Part shown: positions 52,247-61,179 of the stretch, piece after piece | How positions within the stretch are numbered: the first letter of the stretch is position 1 | Layout of the letters: each line of letters begins with the position of its first letter | The notes under the pieces: generated by a model | Told to the model about the DNA's origin: nothing | Database searches by the model: none | The model's input: only the letters and a program-made list of their open reading frames with translations | Position numbers and translations under genes: made by a program | DNA from: CAXXOK01 sp963675365 | GTDB taxonomy: Bacteria > Bacillota > Clostridia > Christensenellales > Aristaeellaceae | Length of the DNA: 64,000 nucleotides | Direction of reading: 5' to 3' | Assembly: GCA_963675365.2 (NCBI GenBank) | Contig: CAXXVA010000002.1 | Location: forward strand, 1-64,000

Positions 52247-52813
52247 ATGCATGCTGATCCGCTGTTCGACCCGCTGGCGGTGGTGACCCCCCGCCTGATC
52301 CTGCGCCCGGCGCGCATGCGCGACGCGCAGGACATGTACGAATATTCCAAAGACCCACAGGTCGCGCTCCACGTTCTGTGGGACGCGCACCGTTCCATCC
52401 GCGAGACCCGCGCGGTCGTCCGGCAGATGATCCGCGACGCCCGACTTGGGCCGCCGTTCAGCTATGTGATCGAACTCAAGGACGAACACCGCGTGATCGG
52501 CACGATCGGGCTGATGAACTATACCAGAGCCAACCGTTCCGCCGAGATCGGGTACAGCCTGAGCCGCGCGTACTGGGGCCGGGGCATTATGTCCGAGGCG
52601 CTGGGCGGAATGCTTAAATACTGCTTTGATGAACTCGGGCTCAACCGCGTCGAGGCGCAGCACGAGGCGGGCAACCCTGCCAGCGGCGCGGTGATGCGGC
52701 ATGCGGGCATGCGCTACGAGGGAACGCTGCGCAAGCGCATCTACAACAAGGGAAAATTTCACGACATGGAACTGTACGCCATCCTGAAGGAGGAATTCCA
52801 TGCGAAAGATTAA
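52247..52813 (+). CDS. GNAT N-acetyltransferase, RimJ/RimL-like
   Basis: The 188-residue enzyme follows the RimJ/RimL pattern: TPRLILRPARMRDAQDMYEY at the start, VIGTIGLMNYTRANRSAEIG, GYSLSRAYWGRGIMSEALGG (acetyl-CoA loop) and LNRVEAQHEAGNPASGAVMR. The substrate may be a ribosomal protein end or a small amine. It has an AAGGAGAA ribosome site and overlaps the following lipoprotein gene by 14 bp. Confidence 0.92.
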   Translation: MHADPLFDPLAVVTPRLILRPARMRDAQDMYEYSKDPQVALHVLWDAHRSIRETRAVVRQMIRDARLGPPFSYVIELKDEHRVIGTIGLMNYTRANRSAEIGYSLSRAYWGRGIMSEALGGMLKYCFDELGLNRVEAQHEAGNPASGAVMRHAGMRYEGTLRKRIYNKGKFHDMELYAILKEEFHAKD

Positions 52814-53597
52814 GCCCGGCATGCGGCTGGCGGCGCTTGTGCTCGTGTGCCTGCTTGCGCTGCTGGTATCCGGCTGCGGCGACAAGGAAGCCGCCTACGA
52901 CAAGGCCCTGGCGATCTTCGCCGAGGGGGATTACGCCCAGGCGGCGACCGCTTTTGATAAGCTTGGCGATTTTCTGCAGGCTGAAACCTACGCCGCCTAT
53001 TCCCAGGGGCTGACGTATTACAACCAGGGCAATTACGCGGCGGCCGAGCCGTACTTTGAAAGCACGCGCGACTTCATGTACGGCCAGCAGCGCTATAATT
53101 TCTGCCACGCCTACGTGCTGGAAGAAGCGGGAGCGTTTGCGGAGGCCGCGCAGTGGTACGAAGCGCTGGGCGAGTTTGAGGACGCGCCCGCGCGCGCCGC
53201 GTATTGCCTGGCGCGCGTTGCCGTGGCCAACGAGGAGTACGAAACCGCGCTGGTCAAGTTCGCCGAGGCGGGCGCGTACAGCGACGCGGCAGACAGGCTG
53301 GATACGCTGAATTTCGAGATCTACGACCGCGCCATCGCGCTGCTGGACGCAAAGGACTATGAGCAGGCGTTTTCACTGTTTACCCTGCTTGGCGACCGCT
53401 ACGACGCGGAAGCCTATGCGCGCACCGCGAAAAACTACATGCTGGATCAGGATTATGCCGACGCCGAACAGATGATTAAGGACGGCAACCTGCAGGGCGC
53501 GTACGATATCTTCCACGCGATGGCGGGCTTCCGCGATTCGGCTGGCAGGGCGTCGGAGCTTGCCCTGGAACTGGGGATTGACGATACTGCGGAATAG
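52800..53597 (+). CDS. TPR-repeat lipoprotein
   Basis: The 265-residue product has a lipoprotein signal (ALVLVCLLALLVSGC; lipid on Cys) and then TPR-like helical pairs for the rest (YDKALAIFAEGDYAQAATAF, YYNQGNYAAAEPYF, YDRAIALLDAKDYEQAFSLF). It should be anchored on the outer face of the membrane and probably holds other proteins. The start at 52800 follows AAGGAGG and lies inside the end of the acetyltransferase gene. A family C element starts right at its stop. Confidence 0.87.
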   Translation: MRKIKPGMRLAALVLVCLLALLVSGCGDKEAAYDKALAIFAEGDYAQAATAFDKLGDFLQAETYAAYSQGLTYYNQGNYAAAEPYFESTRDFMYGQQRYNFCHAYVLEEAGAFAEAAQWYEALGEFEDAPARAAYCLARVAVANEEYETALVKFAEAGAYSDAADRLDTLNFEIYDRAIALLDAKDYEQAFSLFTLLGDRYDAEAYARTAKNYMLDQDYADAEQMIKDGNLQGAYDIFHAMAGFRDSAGRASELALELGIDDTAE

Positions 53598-53724
53598 ACA
53601 AGCCTGCTGAAAAAACGCATTCCGCGTTGTCAGCGTCATTGGCAAGTCGCATCACGTACGATATGTGTACGCTTGGCTCCTTGCCGATTCGCTTCCTAGC
53701 ATCTCACGCTTTTTGAGCAAGCAG
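53598..53724 (+). repeat. Post-stop palindromic element, family C copy 2
   Basis: It begins on the base after the lipoprotein stop. The ends pair as CCTGCT...AGCAAGCAGG and CTGAAAAA...TTTTTGAG. The inner stem GGCAAG/CTTGCC encloses TCGCATCA and a nested CGTAC/GTACG. Compared with copy 1 both inner stems have changed bases but remain paired. Confidence 0.75.
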
Positions 53725-53786
53725 GAGGCACTCCATAGTTTTAAAGATTCAAAAGGTGCAACTATAAAAAGCCGAGGTGGATAGGC

Positions 53787-54677
53787 GTGAAGAAGCGCCT
53801 GGGCATAGAGGGAAACCTGATCATTCTGGCGACCGCGCTTTTATGGAGCACGGGCGGGGTATTAATTAAATTCATTCCCTGGGGCACGCTGTCGATCGCG
53901 TCGCTGCGGGGTTTGATCAGCGTGTCGGTTTTGCTTGCGATACGCTGGTTCCGCCATCGCGGGGGCAAGGCGCGGCCCGTGCGCTTTACCAGGTTTAACG
54001 TGGCGGCTGGCGCGGCGATGTTTGCGACCTCCGCGCTGTTCCTGGCCGCCAACAAGCTGACTACAGCGGCCAACGCCATCGTGCTGCAGTATATCGCGCC
54101 TATTTTGATTCTTCTCTATACGGCGCTGGTGCAAAAGCGCAGGCCCACCAAGGCGGAAGTCCTGCTGACGGTTTTGGTGTTCCTGGGCTGCGCGCTCGCG
54201 TTTTCGGACAAGTTCGGCGGTTCCAATCTGCTGGGCGACAGCCTGGCGCTCCTGTCCGGATTCACCTTCGCGGCGCTGATCCTGTTAAGCCAGCACAAAG
54301 AAACCCAGGCGGAGGACGGGCAGATCATCGGCTGCGGAATGAGCTTTCTGTTCTGCCTGCCGTTCCTGCTGACGGACAAAAGCGTTTCTTTCGTTCCGGC
54401 AAACGTCGGCGCGATGCTCGCGCTCGGCCTGCTGCAGTACACCCTGCCGAGCATTCTGTTCGCCAAGGGCGTGAAGATGACCAACCCCGTCGCCGCGTCC
54501 GTGATCCTCACGGCCGAACCCATCATGAACCCGGTGTGGGTATTCCTGTTCCTTGGCGAACTCCCCGGCACCCGCGCCATCCTGGGCTTCGTGCTGGTCA
54601 TCTCCGCAGTGACGCTCCAATCCATGATCCCGGTTTTACGCAAACCCAAGCCTGGGTATGTGGAGCCGATTGGGTAA
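53787..54677 (+). CDS. EamA/DMT-family transporter
   Basis: The 296-residue protein has ten membrane helices in two EamA halves (NLIILATALLWSTGGVLIKF; LGDSLALLSGFTFAALILLS). Members export or import amino acids and other small metabolites. The start is GTG after GAGGTGG. A family A element begins seven bases after the stop. Confidence 0.92.
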   Translation: MKKRLGIEGNLIILATALLWSTGGVLIKFIPWGTLSIASLRGLISVSVLLAIRWFRHRGGKARPVRFTRFNVAAGAAMFATSALFLAANKLTTAANAIVLQYIAPILILLYTALVQKRRPTKAEVLLTVLVFLGCALAFSDKFGGSNLLGDSLALLSGFTFAALILLSQHKETQAEDGQIIGCGMSFLFCLPFLLTDKSVSFVPANVGAMLALGLLQYTLPSILFAKGVKMTNPVAASVILTAEPIMNPVWVFLFLGELPGTRAILGFVLVISAVTLQSMIPVLRKPKPGYVEPIG

Positions 54678-54684
54678 CAAACAA

Positions 54685-54769
54685 TATGGAGGCTTCCGCC
54701 CCATACTCCCAATCAGGGACAGTGCCCCTGAACCCACAACAAAAGACCGCGCAACGCGCAGTCTTTTGA
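54685..54769 (-). repeat. Hairpin-cluster repeat, family A copy 5
   Basis: On the minus strand the order is AAAAGACTGCGCGTTGCGCG, then TTCAGGGGCACTGTCCCTGA, then TATGGGGCGGAAGC. These match the family A modules. Confidence 0.65.
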
Positions 54770-54803
54770 AAATGCTAAATTTTACGGCAACGATGGCTTG
54801 CGT

Positions 54804-55682
54804 TTATAAGGTTCTTTCCTTACCCATAAACACACTGGCCACAGTTCCGGGACCGGCATGGGCGCCGATCACGGGGCCGACGAAGACGATCTTGACGGGG
54901 CCCAGATTGGGCACGCGCTCGCGGATCAGGTCTTCCAGGCGCTTGGCGTCGTCGGCCGCGTCGGCGTGCATGATGATGAGCTCCTGGTCGGCGGGATTTT
55001 CGATGTTTTCGGCGGTTTTATCGGCCAGGTAGCGCAGGGCGGATTTGCGGCCGCGGATCTTGTTTTCGGCGGTCATGGAGCCGTCTTTGCACAGGGTCAG
55101 GATGGGTTTTAGGTCCATCAGCGAGCCCATGGTGGCGGCCACGGCGCTGATGCGGCCGCCGCGCTTTAAGTACACCAGATCGTCCACCGTAAACCAGGCC
55201 TGCGAGCGCAGGCGGTTGTTCTCCACCCAAGTTTTGACCTCGTCCATCGGCTTGCCGGCCTTGTACATCGCGTAGGCCTTCTCGATCAACAGCGCCATCG
55301 GGCGGGAGATGGTCAGCGTGTCGATAATCTCGATCCGGCGATCCGGGTATTGCTTTAAAATTTCCTCACGGGCCGCCCTGGCGTTTTCCTGCGTGGCGGA
55401 CATTTTGGATGAAAACGCAAGGAACAGGATGTCCTTGCCGGCTTTCAGATGCGGCTCGAAATACGCAAGGTACGCCGAGACCGGCAAAAGCGAGGTCTTG
55501 GGCGCGGTGCCCTGGCGCATCTTTTCAAAATATTCCTTCTGGGTTCCGGCGCGGCCGAGGTCGTCGAGGTATTCCACGCCGTCTATCACGTAGGGCATAT
55601 AGACCATTTCTACGTTGTTTTCATCAACGAACTGATACGAGATATCGGAATCGGAGTCGGTCATAAAGACATAAGAATCCAT
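54804..55682 (-). CDS. DegV family fatty-acid-binding protein
   Basis: The 292-residue protein matches DegV/FakB-type proteins that hold a fatty acid for a kinase: TDSDSDISYQF, KTSLLPVSAYLAYFE, LAFSSKMSATQENA, IIDTLTISRPMALLI and VDDLVYLKRGGRIS. FakB proteins present fatty acids to FakA for phosphorylation; no fakA is in the window. The start follows AAGGAGG. Confidence 0.93.
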   Translation of the reverse strand: MDSYVFMTDSDSDISYQFVDENNVEMVYMPYVIDGVEYLDDLGRAGTQKEYFEKMRQGTAPKTSLLPVSAYLAYFEPHLKAGKDILFLAFSSKMSATQENARAAREEILKQYPDRRIEIIDTLTISRPMALLIEKAYAMYKAGKPMDEVKTWVENNRLRSQAWFTVDDLVYLKRGGRISAVAATMGSLMDLKPILTLCKDGSMTAENKIRGRKSALRYLADKTAENIENPADQELIIMHADAADDAKRLEDLIRERVPNLGPVKIVFVGPVIGAHAGPGTVASVFMGKERTL

Positions 55683-55762
55683 AAGAGCCTCCTTAGCATT
55701 GTGATATGAACCGAATCAGTGTACGGATATTGTACCCTGTAGACGGTAAATTTGCAATGAAA

Positions 55763-56581
55763 TTACCCTTTTGCGGAGTCTCCGCAGCCGCTGACGATCT
55801 CGCATACGCCCTCGAGGATGTACTTGGGCCGGTAGGCGAACTTGCGCATCTCGTGCTCGGTGGTCACGCCCGTGAGCACCAGCACCGTGTCGATGCCCGA
55901 TTCGGTGCCCGCGACGATATCGGTATCCATGCGGTCGCCGATGACGATGGCGTCTTCCGCCTTGACGCCGAGCATGCGGATGCCGTGGCGCATCATCAGC
56001 GGATTGGGCTTGCCCAGGAAATAGGCGTTGCGGCCAGTGGACAGCTCAATGGGCGCCATCAGCGCCTTGCACGCCGGGGCGATGCCGCCCTCCACGGGGC
56101 CGGTGAGGTCCGGGTTGGTGCCGATGAGCTTTGCGCCCGCGCGCACGAGCTTTACGGCGTGCTCGATACGGTCGTAGGAATACGAGCGTGTCTCGCCCAG
56201 CACCACGTACTCGGGGTTGACCTCGTTCATGGTAAAGCCCGCTTCATACAATGCGCCGACCAGGCCAGGCTCGCCGATGACGTACACGCTGGAACCGGGG
56301 CTTTGCTGCTTTAAAAACGCCGCCGTGGAAAGTGCGCTGGTGTAGAAATGACCCTCGTCCACCTCAAGCCCCAGGCGAAGGAGCTTCTGGTGCAGTTCGC
56401 GCGGGGCGCGCTCGGAGGAATTGGTCAGGAACAAAAAGGCTTTGTTTTCTTTCTTGAGCCAGTCCACAAATTCAAGCACGCCGGGTAAAAGCCTGTTGCC
56501 GTGATAGATGACGCCGTCCATGTCGCAGATAAAGCCCTTTTTCTGCCGAATCGCTTCCAAGACCTGCTTGTCAACCGCCAC
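55763..56581 (-). CDS. HAD-IIA hydrolase (NagD-like)
   Basis: The 272-residue enzyme shows the HAD motifs: I GFICDMDGVIYHG with the nucleophile Asp, II FLTNSSERAP, III near LGKPNPLMM, and IV AIVIGDRMDTDI. The large cap domain places it in subfamily IIA (NagD, AraL, 4-nitrophenylphosphatase). The natural substrate is unknown. The start is GTG with AAGGAGGA upstream. Confidence 0.93.
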   Translation of the reverse strand: MAVDKQVLEAIRQKKGFICDMDGVIYHGNRLLPGVLEFVDWLKKENKAFLFLTNSSERAPRELHQKLLRLGLEVDEGHFYTSALSTAAFLKQQSPGSSVYVIGEPGLVGALYEAGFTMNEVNPEYVVLGETRSYSYDRIEHAVKLVRAGAKLIGTNPDLTGPVEGGIAPACKALMAPIELSTGRNAYFLGKPNPLMMRHGIRMLGVKAEDAIVIGDRMDTDIVAGTESGIDTVLVLTGVTTEHEMRKFAYRPKYILEGVCEIVSGCGDSAKG

Positions 56582-56650
56582 GATAGCCGTCCTCCTTGCC
56601 CGCTGCGCGGGTGTTTGGTTTTGCCGTTGGTGATTGTTTATTCTGTAAGT

Positions 56651-57460
56651 TTAATCGTAATTGATTCCCGGATACAGGCACGCCGTGCGCACGAAGGTGG
56701 CCTGGCAGCTTTGCGCCAGGGCCGACTGCGCCTGGTTGCGGCGGATGGCGTCGGCCATAAACGTGGTCACCCCGCGCTCGCGCAGCGCGTTCATCGACGC
56801 CGCGATGAGGGTCTTGGCAAGCCCCAGCCTGCGGTAGTTCTGCGATACGTACAGCCCGATAATCTGGGCGGTGTCGCGCTGCCCGGTCAGGGCGATCTCG
56901 CCGACGATCTCGCGGCCGCGCGCAATGTACAGCGCGATGAAGTGCGGCATGCTCATATACTGGCGCAGCACCGGCTGGGTTAACAGGTCCAGGCGGTACA
57001 TATTCATGCGCATCAGAAACGAGGCCTGTTCCATGGAGTTCTGCAGCGGGATAAAGCCCATATCGTAGCCGATAGGCGCGGAGGGCTTGGCGGGCGGCAT
57101 CTGGATTTTGATGATGTCCAGCGCGTCGTCGGCCTCGAAGCCCGAATCCATGTATAAGGAAAGCATGGCGGCGTCGTCCATCCCGACCTGCGCAAACACC
57201 CGCGCTTTTAAGTACGGGGTTTGCTGGTGCAGCTGGATGGCGCGCGCTAAAAGCGCGCCCAGGAGCATCTCGCGCCCCTGCCCGCGCGTGGAGATGGACA
57301 GGAATATGTTGATCGGCCGCTCGGGAAATAAATAGGGATGGTGCGTGCGCACCAGGTGCCCCTGCCCGATGACCATGTTGGAATCGTCCGCAAGCAGGAA
57401 TACGTTTTCCGGCGGGAAGCCGTTGTTGGTCTGCGCCGGATGAAATACATGCATGCTCAA
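56651..57460 (-). CDS. Double-domain GNAT acetyltransferase
   Basis: The 269-residue protein has a C-terminal GNAT fold with GLYVSQNYRRLGLAKTLIAA as the acetyl-CoA loop, and an N-terminal half that looks like a second GNAT-like fold with INIFLSISTRGQGREMLLGA. The substrate is unknown. The TTG at 57460 has AAAGG at a good distance; the ATG at 57454 is the alternative. Confidence 0.85.
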   Translation of the reverse strand: MSMHVFHPAQTNNGFPPENVFLLADDSNMVIGQGHLVRTHHPYLFPERPINIFLSISTRGQGREMLLGALLARAIQLHQQTPYLKARVFAQVGMDDAAMLSLYMDSGFEADDALDIIKIQMPPAKPSAPIGYDMGFIPLQNSMEQASFLMRMNMYRLDLLTQPVLRQYMSMPHFIALYIARGREIVGEIALTGQRDTAQIIGLYVSQNYRRLGLAKTLIAASMNALRERGVTTFMADAIRRNQAQSALAQSCQATFVRTACLYPGINYD

Positions 57461-57606
57461 GTATCGTCCTTTCTCAAAAGGATCACAAACAAACGGATTG
57501 CATCTGCATTTATCAGGTTATATTGTACTCGTAAAGTTCTTTGAATGCAAGATTGCTGCGGAATGTGCTATAATACAGCCAATGAAGATCGCGGGGTGTT
57601 TGAAGC

Positions 57607-57924
57607 ATGAAAAGGGTTTTGCTTGGGCTTTTGTGCCTGCTGGTGCTGGCCTTTTCGGGCTGCACGGCGGTCAACCAGACCAACCGCTTTGCGGTGCTGC
57701 CGGAGGAGACGGTTTTCAGTACGCCGGAGGCGACTGTGACCCTGGAGGCGACCGCCGAGCCGCCGGTCACGCAGCCGCCCCAGGTACAGCTGGTTACGGA
57801 GCTGCCGGAATCGCCCGTGCCGACGCCCGGCGCAACGGATCCGCCCGCGCCGACGGAGATACCCATACAAACGGATACGCCGACCCCGCAGCCGGAAAAC
57901 GGCCCCGGCGGATTTAACGGATAG
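57607..57924 (+). CDS. Small proline/threonine-rich lipoprotein
   Basis: The 105-residue product has a lipoprotein signal (LLGLLCLLVLAFSGC) and then low-complexity Pro, Thr and Glu sequence without a folded domain. It has its own TATAAT promoter near 57571. Function unknown; such peptides can act as wall spacers or be secreted signals. The gene for the flavoprotein follows after 28 bp. Confidence 0.75.
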   Translation: MKRVLLGLLCLLVLAFSGCTAVNQTNRFAVLPEETVFSTPEATVTLEATAEPPVTQPPQVQLVTELPESPVPTPGATDPPAPTEIPIQTDTPTPQPENGPGGFNG

Positions 57925-57952
57925 GCAATTTAGCGACGGAGGATAGCGACCC

Positions 57953-58570
57953 ATGAAAGTATTGATGATCAACGGAAGCCCGCACATCCACGGCACCACG
58001 CGCCGTGCGCTGGATGAGATCGCCGAGGTGCTCAAAGGGCACCAAGTGGAAACGGAAATCATAACCGTAGGACAGAAGATGATTCACGGCTGCATCGCCT
58101 GCGGCAAGTGCGACGGGCACTGCGCGGCGTTTGACGATGCGGTGAACGAGGCGATCGACAAGATGGAGGCCGCCGACGGCCTGATCATCGGCTCGCCGGT
58201 GTATTTCGCTTCGCCCAACGGCACGATGCTTTCATTCCTGGACCGGATGTTTTACGCCGGCGGCGGCATATTTGCGGGCAAGCCCGCGGCTTGTGTGACC
58301 GCCGCGCGGCGCGCGGGCACCACGGCGTCGCTGGACGCGCTGCTCAAATACCCGCTTATCAAGGGCATGCCGGTGATCCCGTCCACCTATTGGCCGATGG
58401 TATTCGGCGCCAACGCCGCCGACGCCCCCCAAGACGGGGAAGGCATGCAGGTGATGCGCAACCTCGGCCATAACATGGCGTGGATGCTCAAGCTTATCGC
58501 GCTGGGCAAGCAAAACGATCTGCCCTACCCCGATCCTGAAAAGCCAAGAGCCAGGACGAATTTTATTTAG
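57953..58570 (+). CDS. NADPH-dependent FMN reductase / iron-sulfur flavoprotein-like
   Basis: The 205-residue protein has the flavodoxin-like FMN-binding start MKVLMINGSPHIHGTTRRAL, a four-Cys cluster motif CIACGKCDGHC that may hold an iron-sulfur cluster or disulfides, and GLIIGSPVYFASPNGTMLSF for the flavin ring. It probably reduces quinones or other small molecules. A terminator follows. Confidence 0.9.
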   Translation: MKVLMINGSPHIHGTTRRALDEIAEVLKGHQVETEIITVGQKMIHGCIACGKCDGHCAAFDDAVNEAIDKMEAADGLIIGSPVYFASPNGTMLSFLDRMFYAGGGIFAGKPAACVTAARRAGTTASLDALLKYPLIKGMPVIPSTYWPMVFGANAADAPQDGEGMQVMRNLGHNMAWMLKLIALGKQNDLPYPDPEKPRARTNFI

Positions 58571-58585
58571 CAATCCATCGTTACA

Positions 58586-58616
58586 ACGAACCTCTCTTTC
58601 AGGGGTTCGTTTTTTA
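58586..58616 (+). terminator. Terminator after the flavoprotein gene
   Basis: ACGAACCTC pairs with GGGGTTCGT, followed by TTTTTT. Confidence 0.9.
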
Positions 58617-58622
58617 GAAGCT

Positions 58623-58827
58623 CGAAGGGCCACAGCCCTTCGACTTGCAATCCGAAACCAGCGACATGTGCGGTGGTTTCGGAAGCCTTGCGAAGGCAAG
58701 GTTACCTTACACCGAGACCTGGCCGTGAGCAAAGCGAACAAGGGCGAGGTGCAAATTCGATAAAGTAGAATACTTTATCGAGGCGAAGCCAAAAATGCGA
58801 CGGCCAACCCCGGTAGAAGGGTTGGCC
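58623..58827. repeat. Row of five perfect hairpins
   Basis: In about 205 bases there are five strong stems: CGAAGGGC/GCCCTTCG (58623-58642), CCGAAACCA/TGGTTTCGG (58652-58682), CCTTGCGAAGGCAAGG (58686-58701), TCGATAAAGTA/TACTTTATCGA (58757 on, 11 bp) and GGCCAACCC/GGGTTGGCC (58802-58827). No open frame fits. It lies between convergent genes next to the phage module. It may be a structured RNA, a mobile palindromic element or an integration remnant. Confidence 0.6.
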
Positions 58828-58891
58828 GCCAAAATACGGAGGAGAGGTTTCTATACGCAGCCGGGACCTTGCCGAAAGGCCGGCTTTTGTA

Positions 58892-59521
58892 TTACGCGGT
58901 TTTCAGCCGGTAGCCGCAGCGGTACACGGTTTCGATGCGGTTCATGCCGAGCTTGCGGCGCAAACGCTGTACGTGCACGTCCACGGTGCGGGTTTCGCCC
59001 ATGCTCTGGTATCCCCAGGCCTTGCGCAGAAGATGCTCGCGGCTTACGGGCAGATCGGGGTTTTCCATCAGGGTCAGCAGCAGCGCCAGTTCCTGCGCGG
59101 TCAGCTCCACGCGTTCCGAGCCCAGCATCGCCACGCGGGTTTCTTCGTTGACGGTCAGGGGCGAAAGCGGCTGGGTTTGCTGCAACAGATTGTCCACAGC
59201 AAGCAGCGCGGCCTTGGCCGAGAACGGCATCACCAGTACGTCCGAACGCCCGCGGTAAAGCGCGCGCAGATGCGAAACGGTGTCCTGATCCGCGGTTAAA
59301 AACAGTACGGGGTATTCAAGCCCCTGAATCTGTGAAAACAGCGCGCGGCAATCCGGCCATTTCAGCCTTGCGTCCATCACGACCAGCGTATCCTTAGGCT
59401 GTTTCGTGGGGACGCCGTCGGAGGGTTTGAGGCGCAGTACCTCGTGATCGTTCTTTGTTAATATACGGGTCAGCTTATCGGTCACGTTCTTTTCGGTGCC
59501 ATAGATGAGTATTTTCGCCAT
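58892..59521 (-). CDS. OmpR-type response regulator with degenerate receiver
   Basis: The 209-residue protein has a C-terminal winged helix of the OmpR/PhoB type (ERVELTAQELALLLTLMENP, SREHLLRKAWGYQSMG, RTVDVHVQRLRRKLG). The receiver half keeps the fold and a possible phospho-Asp (LVVMDARL), but the acidic pair after the first strand is missing (ILIYGTEKNV) and the usual Lys before Pro is Met (VLVMPFSAK). It may therefore work without phosphorylation. No histidine kinase is nearby. The ATG at 59521 follows GAGGTG; longer frames lack support. Confidence 0.87.
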   Translation of the reverse strand: MAKILIYGTEKNVTDKLTRILTKNDHEVLRLKPSDGVPTKQPKDTLVVMDARLKWPDCRALFSQIQGLEYPVLFLTADQDTVSHLRALYRGRSDVLVMPFSAKAALLAVDNLLQQTQPLSPLTVNEETRVAMLGSERVELTAQELALLLTLMENPDLPVSREHLLRKAWGYQSMGETRTVDVHVQRLRRKLGMNRIETVYRCGYRLKTA

Positions 59522-59687
59522 AGTATTCACCTCACGATTATTATGACGTATGAAAGTGGCAAAGTATTGCATAATATGTGAACGAATTGTGAACGACTCG
59601 TAAACAAACCGCTTATACTTTACCGCACCGCATTGCACCTGAAACACATTTATACTGGCACCATGAACAAGTGCGAGGAGGGGTGCG

Positions 59688-59933
59688 ATGACCGCACGCG
59701 GGAGGAAACCCAAGGCGAACGCGCACATTGCCGGCGAGGACGAGGTGCTGGAATGCCTGACCGACGTCCTGCGCGGCACGGACGCGGAGGAACGCAAGAT
59801 CACCCCGCGCGACAGGCTGCGCGCCGCCGAACTCCTGGCCAAGCGCTACGGCGCGCTGGGCGCGGTGGACGCGCCTGCCGAAGTACCCAGGATTATTGAC
59901 GATATACCTGCAACAGTGGATAAGGATGACTGA
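59688..59933 (+). CDS. terS: Phage terminase small subunit
   Basis: The 81-residue protein is short for a small terminase but has the RGRKPKANAHIAGEDEVLEC start and a helical core (ITPRDRLRAAELLAKRYGAL). It should bind phage DNA and guide the large subunit. Its position immediately before terL is the main evidence. The start follows GAGGAGG. The stop overlaps the start of terL. Confidence 0.75.
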   Translation: MTARGRKPKANAHIAGEDEVLECLTDVLRGTDAEERKITPRDRLRAAELLAKRYGALGAVDAPAEVPRIIDDIPATVDKDD

Positions 59934-61179
59934 CATGACCGACGTCCGGCTATCGCGGCTGATCGCACCGAACTTCTTCTCTCTTTGGCGCGCGGCGCGG
60001 GCCGGGACATGCGACGAACTGTGGCTGTCCGGCGGGCGCGGATCGGGGAAGACCTCGTTTGCGGCGATCTGTATCGTCTGCGGGCTGATGGACGAGCCGG
60101 AGGCCAACGCCATCGTGTACCGCAAAGTGGCCGAGACGCTTCGGGAATCGGTGTACGCGCATCTGGTATGGGCCATCGGCCTGCTGGGCGTATCGGAATG
60201 GTTCAAGCTGAAGCTCTCGCCTCTGGAGATCGAATACCTGCCCACGGGGCAACGCATCCTGTTTCGGGGGTCGGACAAGCCGGAGAAATCCAAGGGCGTC
60301 AAGCTGCAAAAGGGGTACTTCAAGTACCTGTGGTTTGAGGAGCTGACGGAGTTTACCGGGATGCAGGACATCCGCACCATCAAAGCGTCCATCCTGCGCG
60401 GCACGGAGCTGCCCACGCTGACCCTGTACACCTACAACCCGCCCGAGCGCGCCGCCCACTGGGTGAACCGGGAAGCGCGCATACAGCGCAAGGGGCGCAA
60501 AACCCATCACAGCGACTATCGGAGCATCCCCAGAGCCTGGCTCGGGGATGCGTTTTTATTGGAAGCGCAGGCGCTGAAAAAAAGCAATCCCCTCGAGTAC
60601 CGCCACATGTACCTGGGCGAGGCCACGGGCACCGGCGCGCAGGTGTTTGAAAACCTGAAGCTCAAACGGCTGCCGCCAAAGGACTGGGAAGGCCTGCGCG
60701 GCTACTGCGGGCTGGATTTCGGCTTCGCATCCGACCCGGACGCCTTCGTGCGCTGCGCCTACGACGGGCGGCGGCGAATACTTTACATCGTGGACGAGTT
60801 CGTCAAGCTTCGGATGCTGGCAAGCGAGCTGGCCAAAGAAGTGAAGACCCGCGCCGGAGACGCTTGCGTGACCTGCGACAGCGCCGAGCCGCGCTCCATC
60901 GCTGAGCTGCGCAGCCGCGGCGTGCGCGTAACCCCCGCCCGTAAAGGACCCGACAGCGTTTCCCACGGCATGAAGTGGCTGCAAAGCCGCGCGCTGATCG
61001 TGATCGACCCCAAGCGCACCCCGCGCGCCGCCGAGGAGTTCAGCTGCTACGAGTACGAGCGCGGCAGGGACGGCGAACCCCTGCCGTTTTACCCCGACCG
61101 CGACAATCACCTGATCGACGCGGTGCGCTACGCCATGGAAAGTGTCAGCGCGGTCAAAAGCGCGATCGTTCCAAGGTAA
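59926..61179 (+). CDS. terL: Phage terminase large subunit
   Basis: This 417-residue motor-nuclease packs phage DNA into the head. The ATPase part has Walker A LSGGRGSGKTSFAA and Walker B YLWFEELTEF; the RNase H-like nuclease part has CGLDFGFASDPDAFV, CDSAEPRSIAEL and DNHLIDAVRYAM, whose acidic residues bind metal. This matches the Terminase_3/6 type. The ATG at 59926 overlaps terS; 59935 is also possible. The stop codon lies inside the terminal repeat of a family B element. Confidence 0.94.
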   Translation: MTDMTDVRLSRLIAPNFFSLWRAARAGTCDELWLSGGRGSGKTSFAAICIVCGLMDEPEANAIVYRKVAETLRESVYAHLVWAIGLLGVSEWFKLKLSPLEIEYLPTGQRILFRGSDKPEKSKGVKLQKGYFKYLWFEELTEFTGMQDIRTIKASILRGTELPTLTLYTYNPPERAAHWVNREARIQRKGRKTHHSDYRSIPRAWLGDAFLLEAQALKKSNPLEYRHMYLGEATGTGAQVFENLKLKRLPPKDWEGLRGYCGLDFGFASDPDAFVRCAYDGRRRILYIVDEFVKLRMLASELAKEVKTRAGDACVTCDSAEPRSIAELRSRGVRVTPARKGPDSVSHGMKWLQSRALIVIDPKRTPRAAEEFSCYEYERGRDGEPLPFYPDRDNHLIDAVRYAMESVSAVKSAIVPR

